Below, piece after piece: positions 44,815-57,800 of a DNA stretch of 64,000 nt (position 1 is its first letter; every line of letters starts with the position of its first letter). The notes below the pieces were generated by a model that ran no database searches, was not told the DNA's origin, and was given only the letters and a program-made list of their open reading frames with translations. Made by a program: the position numbers and the translations under genes. This stretch comes from Ascidia mentula (taxonomy: Eukaryota > Chordata > Ascidiacea > Phlebobranchia > Ascidiidae), in NCBI GenBank assembly GCA_947561715.1, contig OX387197.1, positions 3,291,001 to 3,355,000 on the forward strand, in the 5' to 3' direction.

Positions 44815-46800
44815 TTTATTTATTTCTCTAAATATTGTGTGCAGTGAACCAGAAAGCAAGACAGGGCAAGATGAAATTGAGAGAGAAGTTGGGAAGTAAA
44901 ATGGATTCAAACCCAGTGCATGGAGTTGAACATTTGTAAAGTGTACTTAGAAGTTAACACATAGCGTCAGAGCGCGCAAATGTTATTACACGTGGTCAGC
45001 TTTGTTTTCGCTGCCAAATCTCCATAAAACAACGAAATAAAAAATACAAAGTTGTACATGTTGTGATCACTGAAGTGTGAGATTTTTCGTGCCCTGTACT
45101 TGTTGTTTTCGCAACCTGCGCAACATTCCCACATTGATTGTGTAGGAATGTAATTAGTGGTTTTCCCCAAAAATCACGCTCGTTCTCCGTTATGAGCAGT
45201 CTCATTCTGTGCATGCTTATTTGGAATACAAGAATGCAACAGTATAATTTGAACCTTTACAGAGTATAAGGAGCACAAGGCCACACAAGCGAGTTAAAAC
45301 ATACAAGAGCCCCGAAAAACGCTTATTTTATCTGAGCCCCTGGGTAAAGTCGTCTGTTCGATGGGTGTTTCGATGTAACCCGATGAGTGTACATAATAAA
45401 TCGGTGTCAATGTAGGGATTTTGGTGTCAAAATAGTTCCCAAACGGAAAAGATTTGAATTCGTTTTTTATTCGTTAAATTTTCGAATGTTTGCTTCACAT
45501 AATCTCATTTTTTTGGTAGATTCTAAGTATCGTCGTTTCATTTTTGGTGAAACATAATAAATGTACGATTCCAAATCAATATTCGAATTCGTTATCACAG
45601 CAACTACTCTTACATATCCGTATCTGTGCCCTTTCCCTTTGTCTCAAATCCTTTTTTAAAAAAAGTCGTTGGCTTCTACGCTTTCATGTAGAACTGTTAG
45701 TGTGCAAAATTTTCGAAAAAGAGTTGTATTTACAATGTTTAAAGCCATGCAATATTATAAAATTAACACTTGGCCCAAATATCAACACAGAATACGCACC
45801 GGTTGAATGAAACTGTTATAACGCCATCATTCTTGCCACATAGATTAACGTTTCAACTTTCAATAGTAACTAAACTACAGGCTATGAATAAATACTATTT
45901 ATTTCTCTAAATATTATATGCAGTGAACCAGAAAACAAGGCATGACAAGATGAAATTGAGAGAAAAGTTGACAGTATAAAATGGATTCAAACCCAGTGCA
46001 TGGAGTTGAACAGTGCAGGACACTTAGAAGTTAACACATGGCGTAGAACACGCAAAGGTTAAATACAATTGGTCAGCTTTGTTTTCGCCGCCAACACAAC
46101 AGTGTACATGGCACAAAGTTAAATATCCAGAAAACAACGAAATGTAAAATACAAAATTATACGTGTTGTGATCACTGAAGTGTGACATTTTTCGTGCCCC
46201 ATTCTTGTCGTTTTCGCACCCTGTGCAACATTTCCACGTTGATTGTATAGGAATATAATAAGTGGTTTTCCCCACACAATCACGCTTGTTCTCAGTTATG
46301 AGCAGTCTCAATTTGTGCATGCTTCTTTCCAATACAAGAAAACAACAGTATAATTTGAACCTTTGAACAGTATATGGTTTATTTGCATTCAGCTCAACAA
46401 CACAAGGCCACACAAGCGAGTTAAAAGATACAAAAGCCTCGAAAAGCGCTTATTTTATCTGAGCCGTGTTTCGATGTAACCCGATGAGTGTACATAAATA
46501 ATCGGTGTTGAAGTAGGAGTCTTTAGCGTCAAAATAGTTCCCAAACGGAGAAGATTTGAATTCGTTTATTATTCGTTAAATTTTTCAATGTTTGCTTCAC
46601 ATAATCTCATTTTTTTGTAAACTCTAAGTATCGTTGTTTCCGTTTTTTTAGTGAAATATAATAAATGTATGATTCCAAATCAATAATTGAATTCATAATC
46701 ACAGCAACCACTGTTATATATCGGTATATGTGCCCTTTCCCTTTGTCTCAAATTCCTTTCAAAAAACAAGCTGTTGGCTTGAAAATAGCACTAGAAAGGG
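44815..46800. repeat. Tandem duplication of about 1.05 kb
   Basis: Both copies begin TATTTCTCTAAATATT and share GATTCAAACCCAGTGCATGG and later TTCCAAATCAATA. They differ by many substitutions and indels, so the duplication is old. Confidence 0.7.
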
Positions 46801-47426
46801 TGGAATGTTTGACTTACAAAAATAATATTTCCACAGATATAAAATAATCACGTTTTTGTTATTACCTGCTGCATTTTTACAAAAGTAATGTCAATAATTT
46901 TAGACAACACTGTCAAAGCAGCTTAAAAATTATTTTTGACGGCCTAAGAAGGTCGCACGTTCCAATATTCTAGAAACATTTCTCTCAAGGTTTGTGTAGC
47001 TTTTGGTTGCATGAAACAACGCTGCAGTTATTATGGGTCAGCGAGATAGAAAAGAAAAATACAGGAAGTTTCCAAACACAAAAGATTTTCATATCCACAC
47101 CAGTGCGGTTGCGGTCACAGGTTGAAAAGCACTGTGCATCAAAATATTTTCGCTAACGTAGGCTTTTGTTGTTTTTATATTATTTTGAAATCGTAATTAT
47201 GCAAAATCGTAAAACTACATTAATACGATTCGAGAGATTGTGACGCATGTAATATGGCGGTAGATTGTGTCTAAGCGGATTTATCGCCTTTTTCTCATGT
47301 CTCTCTGTTGGGTTTCGCGTACGTGGGGTTTTGCCTGCGTACGTTTCACGTCTCCCGCAATAAAGTTCTCAAACGCCTAAAGATACAACAAAAAATTTGA
47401 CTTAACAAACAAATCCAGTAAGACGT

Positions 47427-47510
47427 GTCTTAACAAACGTGTTGAAAGAACGTCTTCTTGCACTATATACCTAGTGCAAGAAGACGTTCTTTCAACACAT
47501 TTGTTAAGAC
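47427..47510. repeat. Near-perfect 39-bp palindrome with 6-bp spacer
   Basis: The left arm 47427-47465 (GTCTTAACAAACGTGTTGAA and on) pairs with 47472-47510 with one mismatch. It would form a long hairpin. A related single copy of the left arm lies near 22480-22505 (TTGAAAGAACGTC). Confidence 0.85.
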
Positions 47511-47719
47511 TTAAATCACTACTAACAGCAGACTAAAATCACAACTAAAACCATTCATTTTTAGCGTGTTCGTGTGGTTTACAGGCTGCAATGCCTGGGC
47601 TGCGAAGTTTTTGAATTTTATGTTCTTTATGCGACAGTTGTGATCGAACTGAAACAATCAAACCATTGCATGAAACATTACTGCGTTGTCTGATTAAAGT
47701 GGTAGAGATCCCCTACGTA

Positions 47720-47727
47720 TATATAAA
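47720..47727 (+). promoter_or_regulatory. Inverted copy of the gene-family TATA box
   Basis: Plus-strand CCTACGTATATATAAAGGTT inside an inverted copy of the promoter block (about 47690-47760). It faces the 3' end of gene C and could drive antisense RNA. Confidence 0.5.
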
Positions 47728-48305
47728 GGTTGCCTGGCAAGTTGTGTGCTTGCGCGCGGTGAAACAGAAGCTCCTGTAGCTCAGTTGTCATTCAATTTGT
47801 GGTTGCTGCTTGTATGGAACTGTTCTTATCGGAATATTTCTTCACAAAGGAGTTAAACACTCACTGGACAGTTGAGAATGGCCCCATGCGAATAGTCTTC
47901 CAAATTATATGTACAATTCTATTCCTTCCAAGTGCCGTTTGACGGAACACATGGCAGGCACGATAACGTTTCCCTTGTTACAAAGCAGTTGATGTGGCAA
48001 GCATGTAAAATAGAAGGTCAGGAGAGGAGATGACAAAGCGAGCAAAAGCATTTTAAAAACACTACATTGGTTTTGCTGTAGGGTTAGCACGGTCGTCGCC
48101 AGTGACGTAACATTATGGTTTGTTGATAGTATAGTTACCAAATCCTTGCAGGAGCAAGCAAACAATCTTAAACAAATAATTTTGATAATTAAATATAATA
48201 CACAAACGTTCATTTAATCACGAGACAAAAACAGTGATCCAAATAGTCAATTAATAATTATTGAAGCATTTACAAAATTAAAAAGGCTAAAGTTTTCGAA
48301 AATTA

Positions 48306-48887
48306 TCAGTTGATTTTCTCCAGTGCTTTGGTGAAAATCGTCAGTTCCTTCACCGATTTGATGTGAAGTTGCTCCCCAATAAGTTTATAGAAGAATTCAG
48401 GCGCCTCTGACTTAAGCGAATGCAGGAAAAGAAGTGCATTGCCATCCACATTTTTGAAATAAAACCTGTCACAAGAGGCACAAATAAAGACGTTGTACAT
48501 CGTTATACACGGCGCCTGAAAATGTGTTATTTCCGAGGATAGGAAATATAAATGAGCAAACCAAAAGATCAGTTAATCAATAAACAGTGAATGTACTTTG
48601 AAATATGGATATTTCGAGTTTACTTTTTCGATTGCGAGGCCAGATTTTGCTGCCAGAAATGCTTGAAACATTATTGCAATATTTACTCGTCGCATTATTT
48701 CACGCACCCACAAAAACACGATGATTTTATTACTGCTGACTTACGGTTCTAGACCGAGGTCTTTGGCCCACTGCTGCACTTCTTCGCTCTTCATGATTTG
48801 AACAGAATGACTTGTTTGTGACTCAGATGTTTGGGGTAGAGCTTGTTCCAGTTCTTGGACTGCTTGAATGGGAAGTATTGGAGCATC
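48306..48887 (-). CDS. Gene C SAM exons
   Basis: SAM1 is 48887-48745 and SAM2 48465-48306. They encode YFKNVDGNALLFLHSLKSEA and TIFTKALEKIN before TGA. The tail found in genes B and D is absent. Confidence 0.75.
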
Positions 48888-51800
48888 CTGAAACGTAAAT
48901 TAGCTTTGAATTTTGCTTTTCCCATGTTGAGCAGTGTGCCAGGCTAATATAAAGCAGAGCTTACACAACATAAAATATGGAAAGCAATTAAAAAAAATTT
49001 TTTTTTGCCAATAATCACTCACTTGCAAAATACTTATAACCTTGTTCTAAATAAAATGTTTAAATCATTAGATAAATCTTGAAATGTTTTGTTCGTGCTA
49101 TAATTGTTTACCACCACTTCTTCAGCTGAACTTTTGCCGCGTTCTCCAATTTCTTTTATCAACTTGTTCATCGAATCATCGAAAGTTTTGTCATCATGAA
49201 ATTTGAAATATAGTTTTGTTGCCACGATAATCCCTACACAAATAACGGTGTCAGATTGAGTTTTATGTTAAAGATAAGCAGTGTTCGTTGCAAAATACTG
49301 ACAAATGTAAATTGTCACATATATAATTCCTCTTTAAAAATAAAAGGCGTCATATTAAGCTTTATGTTGAAAGTAAGAAGTGTGTTTTTCAATTTACTAA
49401 CGACCGTCTTATTTGTCTGTTGAATTTTATATATTCACTCACCGAGCCATCCATTTGCATCGAAACCTTCCTGAAGTTTAAGAGGAATAATGTCTTTTTC
49501 TTTTTTAAATGCATAAGAGGCTTCTGATCTGTGTAATATAGTTGAGCTACTGATAACAACAAGTTCCCAAAATTATATATATAAGAACAAACAACATATT
49601 AAGAAAACTAAACTCACTTTTCAATATCTGTACACCAGAATATTTCGCACTGTAATTTCTAGTCGTAATAACATTCTTCTTTACAGTTACCTGCAGTTCT
49701 GACTATCCTTGTACTTTTGAGACATGCATATTAACACCACGGCTGATTGTTCAACTGCTTCTGCCATCGCTTCCAATGTGTTCCCCGTCATTTTATCTAT
49801 GTCCATCCATACGTTGTAACCACTTGTTTCCAAGCAATCTTTTATCTAAAATATCAATGAAGTAATATTAACGTCATCCAGAAGCAGTCAAAATCCTAAA
49901 ATGTTTGCGAAGAAGTTTTAATCGATCTTATACCGACCATATCGAACCAACCATATTTTTTTTATAAAATCAGTTTAGTTTTTGGTCATTTCATTTTGTC
50001 TCCTTTATTTTATGTTTGTTGTTTTCTATGTAAAACGTGCAAAAATTTTTCTGCAGCGATTTCTCTTTAAAAATTAACTTGTTAAAAAACTGTAGACCTA
50101 GCAATGTTTGATAGAAATGTTGCTTCTTTACCCACTGCCCTAGAATAAACGTGATACCCACACCTTTTTAATGGTGCTTTGGTTGTCCCAGTTGTAGCTG
50201 AGCATGACGTGCTTCTGTTTCGTGGTTGGTAGTGATTGTTCGACATCACGTTTATTCTTAGAAATACAAACACTTTGCTAAATTGTTTAACTTGAACATT
50301 TGCTAAAAACTTACCGAAATCAATCTTAACTCCCACAATGTGTTTCTTGCAGAACAACGGAGCTCTCTAAAAAAAATAAAATCTTACAATGTCATTTCTT
50401 TGGTTGACATTGATTTTTCTTAAAAAAAAAATTTTAGGCAACACAACCCTTTTGCTGCGCTACGTAACAACTTTGTTCCTTAATATCAATAAGTTCAATA
50501 AATATAGCTTCCCTATTCAGACTCAACAACTCCAGATGTTTGCATCCAACAATAAATTTACTCAACAAAAATGGGCACAAACACTCTGAATGACTCTGAC
50601 CTTGAATCGTGACCTTCAAGTTCCCCCAGTTTCTCCATCACCTCGGTTTCACGAGTGATCATGGATTTGTTCTCTTCCACAAACGATAAAGCCCAGATGC
50701 ATTTGACTGCAGTAATTTGTTCATCAAAGTTGTCTATGCGGAGAAAAGATTTTATGCAGAGACTTATTACAATACTTTTCCGTCTATAAGTCGTTTGTAA
50801 ACACTTTATTCCTCACAACAGAAATACCGAAGGTTTGTTCTCATCCACAAACAATAACGCCAAGATGCATGCAACTAGTACAATGCTCATCATAGTTGTC
50901 TATTGGGAGAAAAGATGTTAGTGCTAAGAAAGGCTGCAATATTTTCCCCCTAAATTGTCGTTTCAGATTACCAAAACGTTTACTGCATATTAAGCCGCGT
51001 AATTATGCGTAATTTACCTGTGTTAATGAGTTTCTTTAAACATGGTAGTACCCCACTTTGAAGGATTTTAAAGCTGTTCTGATCGTTGTTGGCGAGTTTG
51101 GTCAAACCTAACGTTAACTCATCATCAGAAAAACCTGCGGAGCGGTGGTTGCTATTCAGCAAAGCTTCGTTTAGGGTCTAGGAAAAAAGTTGTGCTAAAT
51201 ATTAACCTTAATGTTGTTATTGATGCATGAAAAGAATGGTTTGGCCTGAAAAAAAAACTCTACACAGTATTATTTTTATTTAAAACATCTACTCCCCCAC
51301 AAGGTATGTCCTATAAAAGTGGCTTCAGTTCATTAATTATGGACTTACCTGTAGGATGTAAGATATGATTTCATCATCAGTTACAATGAGGCCATTTCTT
51401 ACTTTTTTTCTATCGTTTTCTGTGTAAGCCAAGATAAGCATACAAATTGTTGGCAGCAGCCTATCATCGTTTCCAGGGATCTAGTCGAATTTGCAACCGT
51501 AAGAAAAGGCATTTAGTGGTTTTCGTATTTGCCAACCGCTCACCTTTATTCCTTTCGTGTTCTTGGCGTACCAACTTATCAATTCATCCGCCTCCATGTG
51601 CTTAAAAAATATTTTATTGTTGCTCGATATCGAACAGTTGTACAGAAGATTTGCCGCATAGAGGACGATTCGACCTTCAGTCTGTAATATATGCACGTAA
51701 TATCTCTTGCCTTTACATTATGCGCTACGGTTGGAAGTTCACAAAAATCAAATTATTGACTGAACAAATAGAACGTAAATACGATTAAATTAAATACTAA

Positions 51801-54800
51801 AATTAACTTATGTCCAGGCATTTGAACAGAAAAGGCTTGTATAAAATAAAATCACAATCACAATCACAATCCTTTGAAGAAGACTTGCCTCCAAATTCTG
51901 TGCAAAGCTTTCTTTGTATTTTTTTAGTAGACCAATTGCGTTTGACAGAATTCCACAAGCTGCAATCTTTTCAGATAGTTCGACACTATGATCAGCAAAG
52001 TTCAGACACACTTCCAAAAGTTTTTCAAGGTTTTCCCAGGCTTTGCTGTAATAGTGTATACAATAAAATTGACAAACATTGTGCATCTATGCTGTCACAT
52101 GGTTATTATGACAAGATCACCCCACTTTATCAACCGTGAAAACAGATATTAAGTTTCTAAACAAACAATGACCCAAACAACAAGAAAGACTTGTTTAACT
52201 TTTTCAACTTGTTTTGTTCGTCTGAATAAATGTCAAAGTAGACTTTAAAAAGAACGGTTGCGCCATTTTCCGCCAGGTAATCGCCGACTTTTTGTAGAAT
52301 CTTGAACACAAATTTTGGGTTTATCTGTTTCCAAATCGCAAAATCAAGGATCATAAATACTAACCTTACGCGAGCCTATGTATTTGTCTAGCATTGACCC
52401 ATGGTACCAGAACAAAAGGTCAACTAGTTCTGTAGCTGACTCCCCCATGTCGTTAGATTCCTTGTCGTGTTTTAAGTCATGTATGGCTTCATTCAGATAT
52501 TGTTTCAAGTAAAATAGGAAAGCTGGAAGAATAAATTATTTAGATACTTTGGTAAGAAAATTTGTTATTTCGATGGAAATAAATTAAGAAATTCAAACCA
52601 GCTGACATTTATCACTATTGTAGTTATATGTGAAGGGCAAGGTTTATTCACTCTACATTTTTGATCAACAGGTTCGGTCTCTTTTTCCATGCTCGTGGTC
52701 AACGCTTCATTAGTTTTTTTTTTTTCACCAACTTCCTCTTCAAATATGTGGACTAGAGTCAACTTACAACAAACTGGCAAGCTGAAATGTTCAGAAATCT
52801 GACAGAAACAAAGAAACACATGGATAGACAAATTTTCTTTCACAAAAAATGGGTCATTCACAGCGCTCTTATGTTTATAAGGCTAAAAAACACTTACCAT
52901 AATCCCTTTTGTGTTCATGGCATACCAACTCAGCATATCAAAAACTTTCCTTTTTCGTAAAAAAATTTTGTTGTTGCTTGGTAGCGAAAGTTGGTAGAGA
53001 AATGATGCCGACATCAAGATGATTGTACCTTCCGTCTGCAAGTAAGAGATAACATCGGTCATTGCTAGAACCCTAGTTACCTTCGCTGGTTATGACAGTC
53101 AAAGGAACTTTACGAACAATGTGCGCGTTGGGTGGAACATCTTTCTTTAGGCGTTTGATTTTGACATTCAACACAGACCGGGAGAAGAACATCGAAACGC
53201 CGATGCGCTTTCACGTGTACACGACAATGGCGTAGACCCCAACTATCCATACAAGATGAGGACAGAAGAGGTCAAAAGGTGCTGGCTTGTGGCTTCAGCC
53301 TAGAGGACATTGCGGCAGAGCAAATAAAGGACGATGTCCTCTCCATTGTGTGGGATTCGTTGAAAAAAATATGCGTCCCAAATTCAAAACCATACGGCGT
53401 TATGCCCGTTAAATTTTGACAGTGATGGTTGCTGCTCTTCACTCGACTAAGTCAAAAGAGAAAAGTTTTGTGCTTGGAAACTGATTCGGGAATAGAAATC
53501 TACCATTTGTGCGACTTGGGTATCAGTTCAATTTGGTCGAATATGATATATTTTCCAAGTACGTTCGCGCTGGGCCGATTTTTTACAACGACACGAACAC
53601 AAATGGGACGAAGCACTACCCGCGGTGGTTGCTGCTTCAAACGCAAACGCCCACGAAAGTACCGGGTTGCCCACATACTTTTTACAGGGCGACCACTACG
53701 ACTGCCCGTAGATTTGGTTGGGGTCGGAAAAGGGAACGAGATAGAAAGAACTAAAGGAGGAAGTCGTCCGAGAAAGTCTCCGACTTCAGCGCCAACGGAT
53801 GAGATGTCGGTATACGATCGGCGACAACACGGGACACCACATGCAGTCGGTGATTACGTATTGATCACGAACCCAGCAGTCTCGGTGGGAAAATGCAAAA
53901 TGCTGCAGCGACCTTTCAAACGACCCTATCGCGTTGTGGAAGTGGTTGGCCCTGGCAACTATGCCATCGAGGATGTAAAAAGCAAACGGTTCACTTCAAT
54001 CGGGTGAAGCCCACAACCGATACCTTCCCAGAAGAGGATGAGAGTGTGCGATCGGATCAGAAAGATGAGGTCGGAAGGGTCGGCTTACCTGCATGTGGCC
54101 ACTTTTATGTACCAACAAGGAAAATCTTGCAAACCGAGCCAGCGGCCCGCTGATTGGACGACCCGTTGAATATTGACCGACCAAGGGCCTGTGCGGATAC
54201 GCAGGCAAATTAAGTTTTATGTATATAATCCCAACTGGTGTGGGACAGTCTTTAGGTTTGGGGGGTGGGGGGAATGTGGTGAAATGACACATGGCACTAA
54301 TGCTTTTCTTTATTGCTTTCTTTGATTGTCTGTGTTGTTTATTTAAAGCACTCTTTAGTAAATATGCGCACAACACATCGCACTATTCTTTTGTTTTTCA
54401 TCGGTTTTCTGCACTCACGTTTTTTCAATTTTTCTTTCTTTCCGCACTATAATCGTTTCTATGTTTGCCACATCCCGTAACGCTCCATTGGTTCACGTGC
54501 AAGTCGTTGATTGGCCGGTACAAGGAGGGCTGCGTCTAGTCTTGAGATGGGCGTCGCGCTGGACAGTGGTTTTGATTGTGGCTAAGCGATTATTTCGTAG
54601 CAAAGGATTTATTGGTGTTTGTTGGAATTCTATTCATTTTTATCGTAGCTTTTTATATTACGTTTCATTAAAGTCAAACATCCATTTAGTGAAACTAGTC
54701 TGAGGTATTTTGGCTTTAGTGGTGAGCCGTTATTGCAGGGTCCAGGCCTTTTCTGAAATAGGGAGGCAGGGTTTGTTAGCCGAAAGAATTTCGTAACACA

Positions 54801-57800
54801 AGTAACCATAAAAAAAAACAATGTCCTTCACTTCGTCGTCACTTGAATGGAAAATAACTGTTCAATATTACAAAGCATTCGGCAGGGCATTAGTAATAAA
54901 ATCATTTGTTTAGTGTCACAAAAATAAAAGGTGACTTGCCTCTAAATTTTCACGAAAAGTGTCTTTGTAATTTTCTAGGAATGTAAATATGCCAGACAGA
55001 ATTCCACAAGCTGCCATCTTTTCAGGAAACTCATAATTAATTTGGCTGAACTCCAAACACACTTTTAAAAGGTTTTCAACATTTGTCCAGTCTTTCCTGC
55101 GATAAAACAAGTGCCACTGGGTCACCCACCTACGCACATTGTGAAACGAAACAAAAACATTAACAAACATGAAACCCAATAAAGAAAACAACATGTGAAT
55201 TCTGACTCACGTTTCCAACTTGGCTTTTTCGTTCGCAAAAATGTCGAAGTAGATTTTGAAAGTATCAACAGCGCCACCTAGCGCCAGATAATCGCCGACT
55301 TTCTGCAAAATCATATCACAAAAGTAAAGTCATTACGTTGGTGATCGTTAACATGAATTTGATCAATACCAACCTTAAGCAAGATGATGTCTTTAAATTG
55401 AGCCCATTCGAGATACTTCAACAAGGCTTCAAGAAGGGTTAATGTTGACTCCCCTATGCATTTATGTCCCTTGTCAGATTCCAAGTCGCGTTTGGCTTCA
55501 TCAAAATAATGTTTGAGATAAAATATGAAACCTGGTAGATGTAAAAAATCATTTCTATTTAGCAATTTACGCTTTATATCAGAGTCCAATAAAGGTTTAT
55601 GTCAATTATATTCTGTCAATCAGAACGTTTACATTTTTTGTCGATTGGTTTGGTCTCATTTTCCACGTTAATGTCCAAAACATCTTCAGTTGCAACAGTT
55701 TCCTTAATTTCCCTTTCAAATGTGTGGACCAGAATAAACGTGCAACAAACTGACAAGCTGCTATCTTCACTGATCTATTAAAATAAAACGTCAATTTGGG
55801 ATGCGCGTTGTTCATTAAACAGATCAACAAGGAAAGGAAACGGTATCTTTTGCTGTTCACATAGTTTGCTATTTTAAAGTGCATATGACAAGGTAAGGCC
55901 AACTTCGCGTAAAACTAAAGGTACATATTTTATTGCAGATATCGAATAGTTACACACATAGGAGAATCCACAAATTACGTTACCTCAAAAGGTCAGGAAA
56001 AGGTTTTACATCATACAAAAAGATTTTTTGGTTGTGAAGTCAAAACTTTAACTTCACATTTGTGTTGACTTTAATTTGATGATTCCAACATTTCTAATTA
56101 CGAACTATATTGCGAAAAGTACATTAGTGGTTGATTGTGGTGAATTAATCATATCATTTATGACGCGAACTCGTAAGCAACGCTACTGCCGGACAAAATG
56201 TAGTACTATGACATAATAACTGTGTAGCATAACCAGTTAATTTGTTCGGCTTTTTCGGCGGTCTTTCCAACCTCAAATTGCAATTACTTATATCTTTTGC
56301 TGTGGACAAAACGACAATGCTAAACTAACGGTTTGTCTCTGTCGTGTTTTCAAAACTTCATGTATCACGTTAGCGATCATAAATATTTTAACCACAAGAA
56401 CACCCTGTCCCAATAACTGTTTTATTATTACGCAACTAAATAAGACATAATAGGTCGAAACACCCCCTGTTAAATGCAACACTATACTAAACCAGTTTTA
56501 CAATGTTTTCTGTTCCCACGCATAAAGCTTGCTGCCAGCCCTCGCACGAATAAAGCACCTTCTTTGACTTCACGCAACAATATCTCGCTTTCGCACGATT
56601 TCGTTCGCAACGTAATTTTGATGAGCTGTATCTCAGAAACCAGTTGCCGTATCAAGCTACTTTTTTCGGCAAAAATGTTTTAAAGTTAAGACCATCTGTT
56701 AGTTTAATTATTAATATGTTTTATTTTTCCGTGTCACATGCACTTTAAACCGTATCTTTTAAAGGTTTAAACCACATTGCTGTTGTAATAAGTTTATCAA
56801 ACACTTACCATGATCCCTTTTGTGTTCATGGCGTACCAACTTAGCAAATCAACATCTTTGTCTTGGAGCATAATTTGGTTGCTGCTTAGAAAGGAAAGTT
56901 TGTTGAGAAATAAAAGCGACTCAACGACGATTTTGCCTTCCGTCTGCAAGTAAGGGATAAGCATAGGTCGTTGCCAGATCCAGGAACTCAAGTTATAAAA
57001 ATATTTCACGATATAGACTATACTAATACGTCCAGTTAGTTACGATGTACCAAATAATGAGTAAATGCGCTATAGGAAGTTGCAAATACGGAAATTGTAT
57101 CAAATATAAACAAGATTCTAGGAAGGAAAATTAATTAATATTATAAAGCATTTCGCGTAAGTGGTGAAATCATTTTTTTCATGAAATTGAATAAGTTTTA
57201 AAAACTAACCTCCAAATTTTGTCGAAAAGAATGCCTGTACCTTTCTAGAAAGACAAATACATTTGACGCAATTCCACAAGCTGCAATCTGTTCAGCAAAT
57301 TTATCACTAACTATCTTGAACTTCAAACAAACATGAAATAGGTTTTCAACATTTTTGAAGTCTTTCCTGCAGTAAAACATTTACCCAATTTACTCTCATG
57401 TCAAAAAACTAAAAGTATTAATTTATTGCTTTACATTAATACAGTCACAAAACGTTTAAAGCTCGACAGGTCCACTTACCAACTAAAATTATAAAACGCA
57501 AGAAAATGTTAACAAACAAAACACTCGGGTGCAAAATAAGTGGAGTTAATAACTTTAAACAAAAAGCCAAAGCTAAGATGCTGTTCATCATTTTAAGTAA
57601 ACGTTTCGAACCTATACTTGGTTCATCATGCATTAGTACTGATGATGAACCAAGCATAGGTTCGAAACGTTTACTAACAAATGATGAACAGCATCTTAGC
57701 TTTGGCTTTTTTGATTCAAAACATAACATTCCATAATCAAAACAACAAGTAAATTTGAAATCACTTTTCCAACATGGCTTTGTCGTCCGAATTAATATCA

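Larger units (their letters stand above)
44290..48300. other. Intergenic region between genes C and B
   Basis: 44290-44800 matches the upstream DNA of gene A. About 44815-45890 and 45895-46800 are two divergent copies of one segment, arranged in tandem. 46980-47400 again matches DNA upstream of gene A, 47690-47760 is an inverted copy of the promoter block and 47800-48140 resembles the 3' flank of genes B and D. Minus-strand frames at 45170 and 46413 share LLITEN and SHFSDHN stretches, but I cannot assign a gene. Confidence 0.6.

Noticed and set aside
57561-57711. Calling the palindrome a functional hammerhead ribozyme
   Set aside because: No clear stem III or cleavage triplet follows GAAAC, and an extra base sits at stem II. 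It is kept only as a structural observation.
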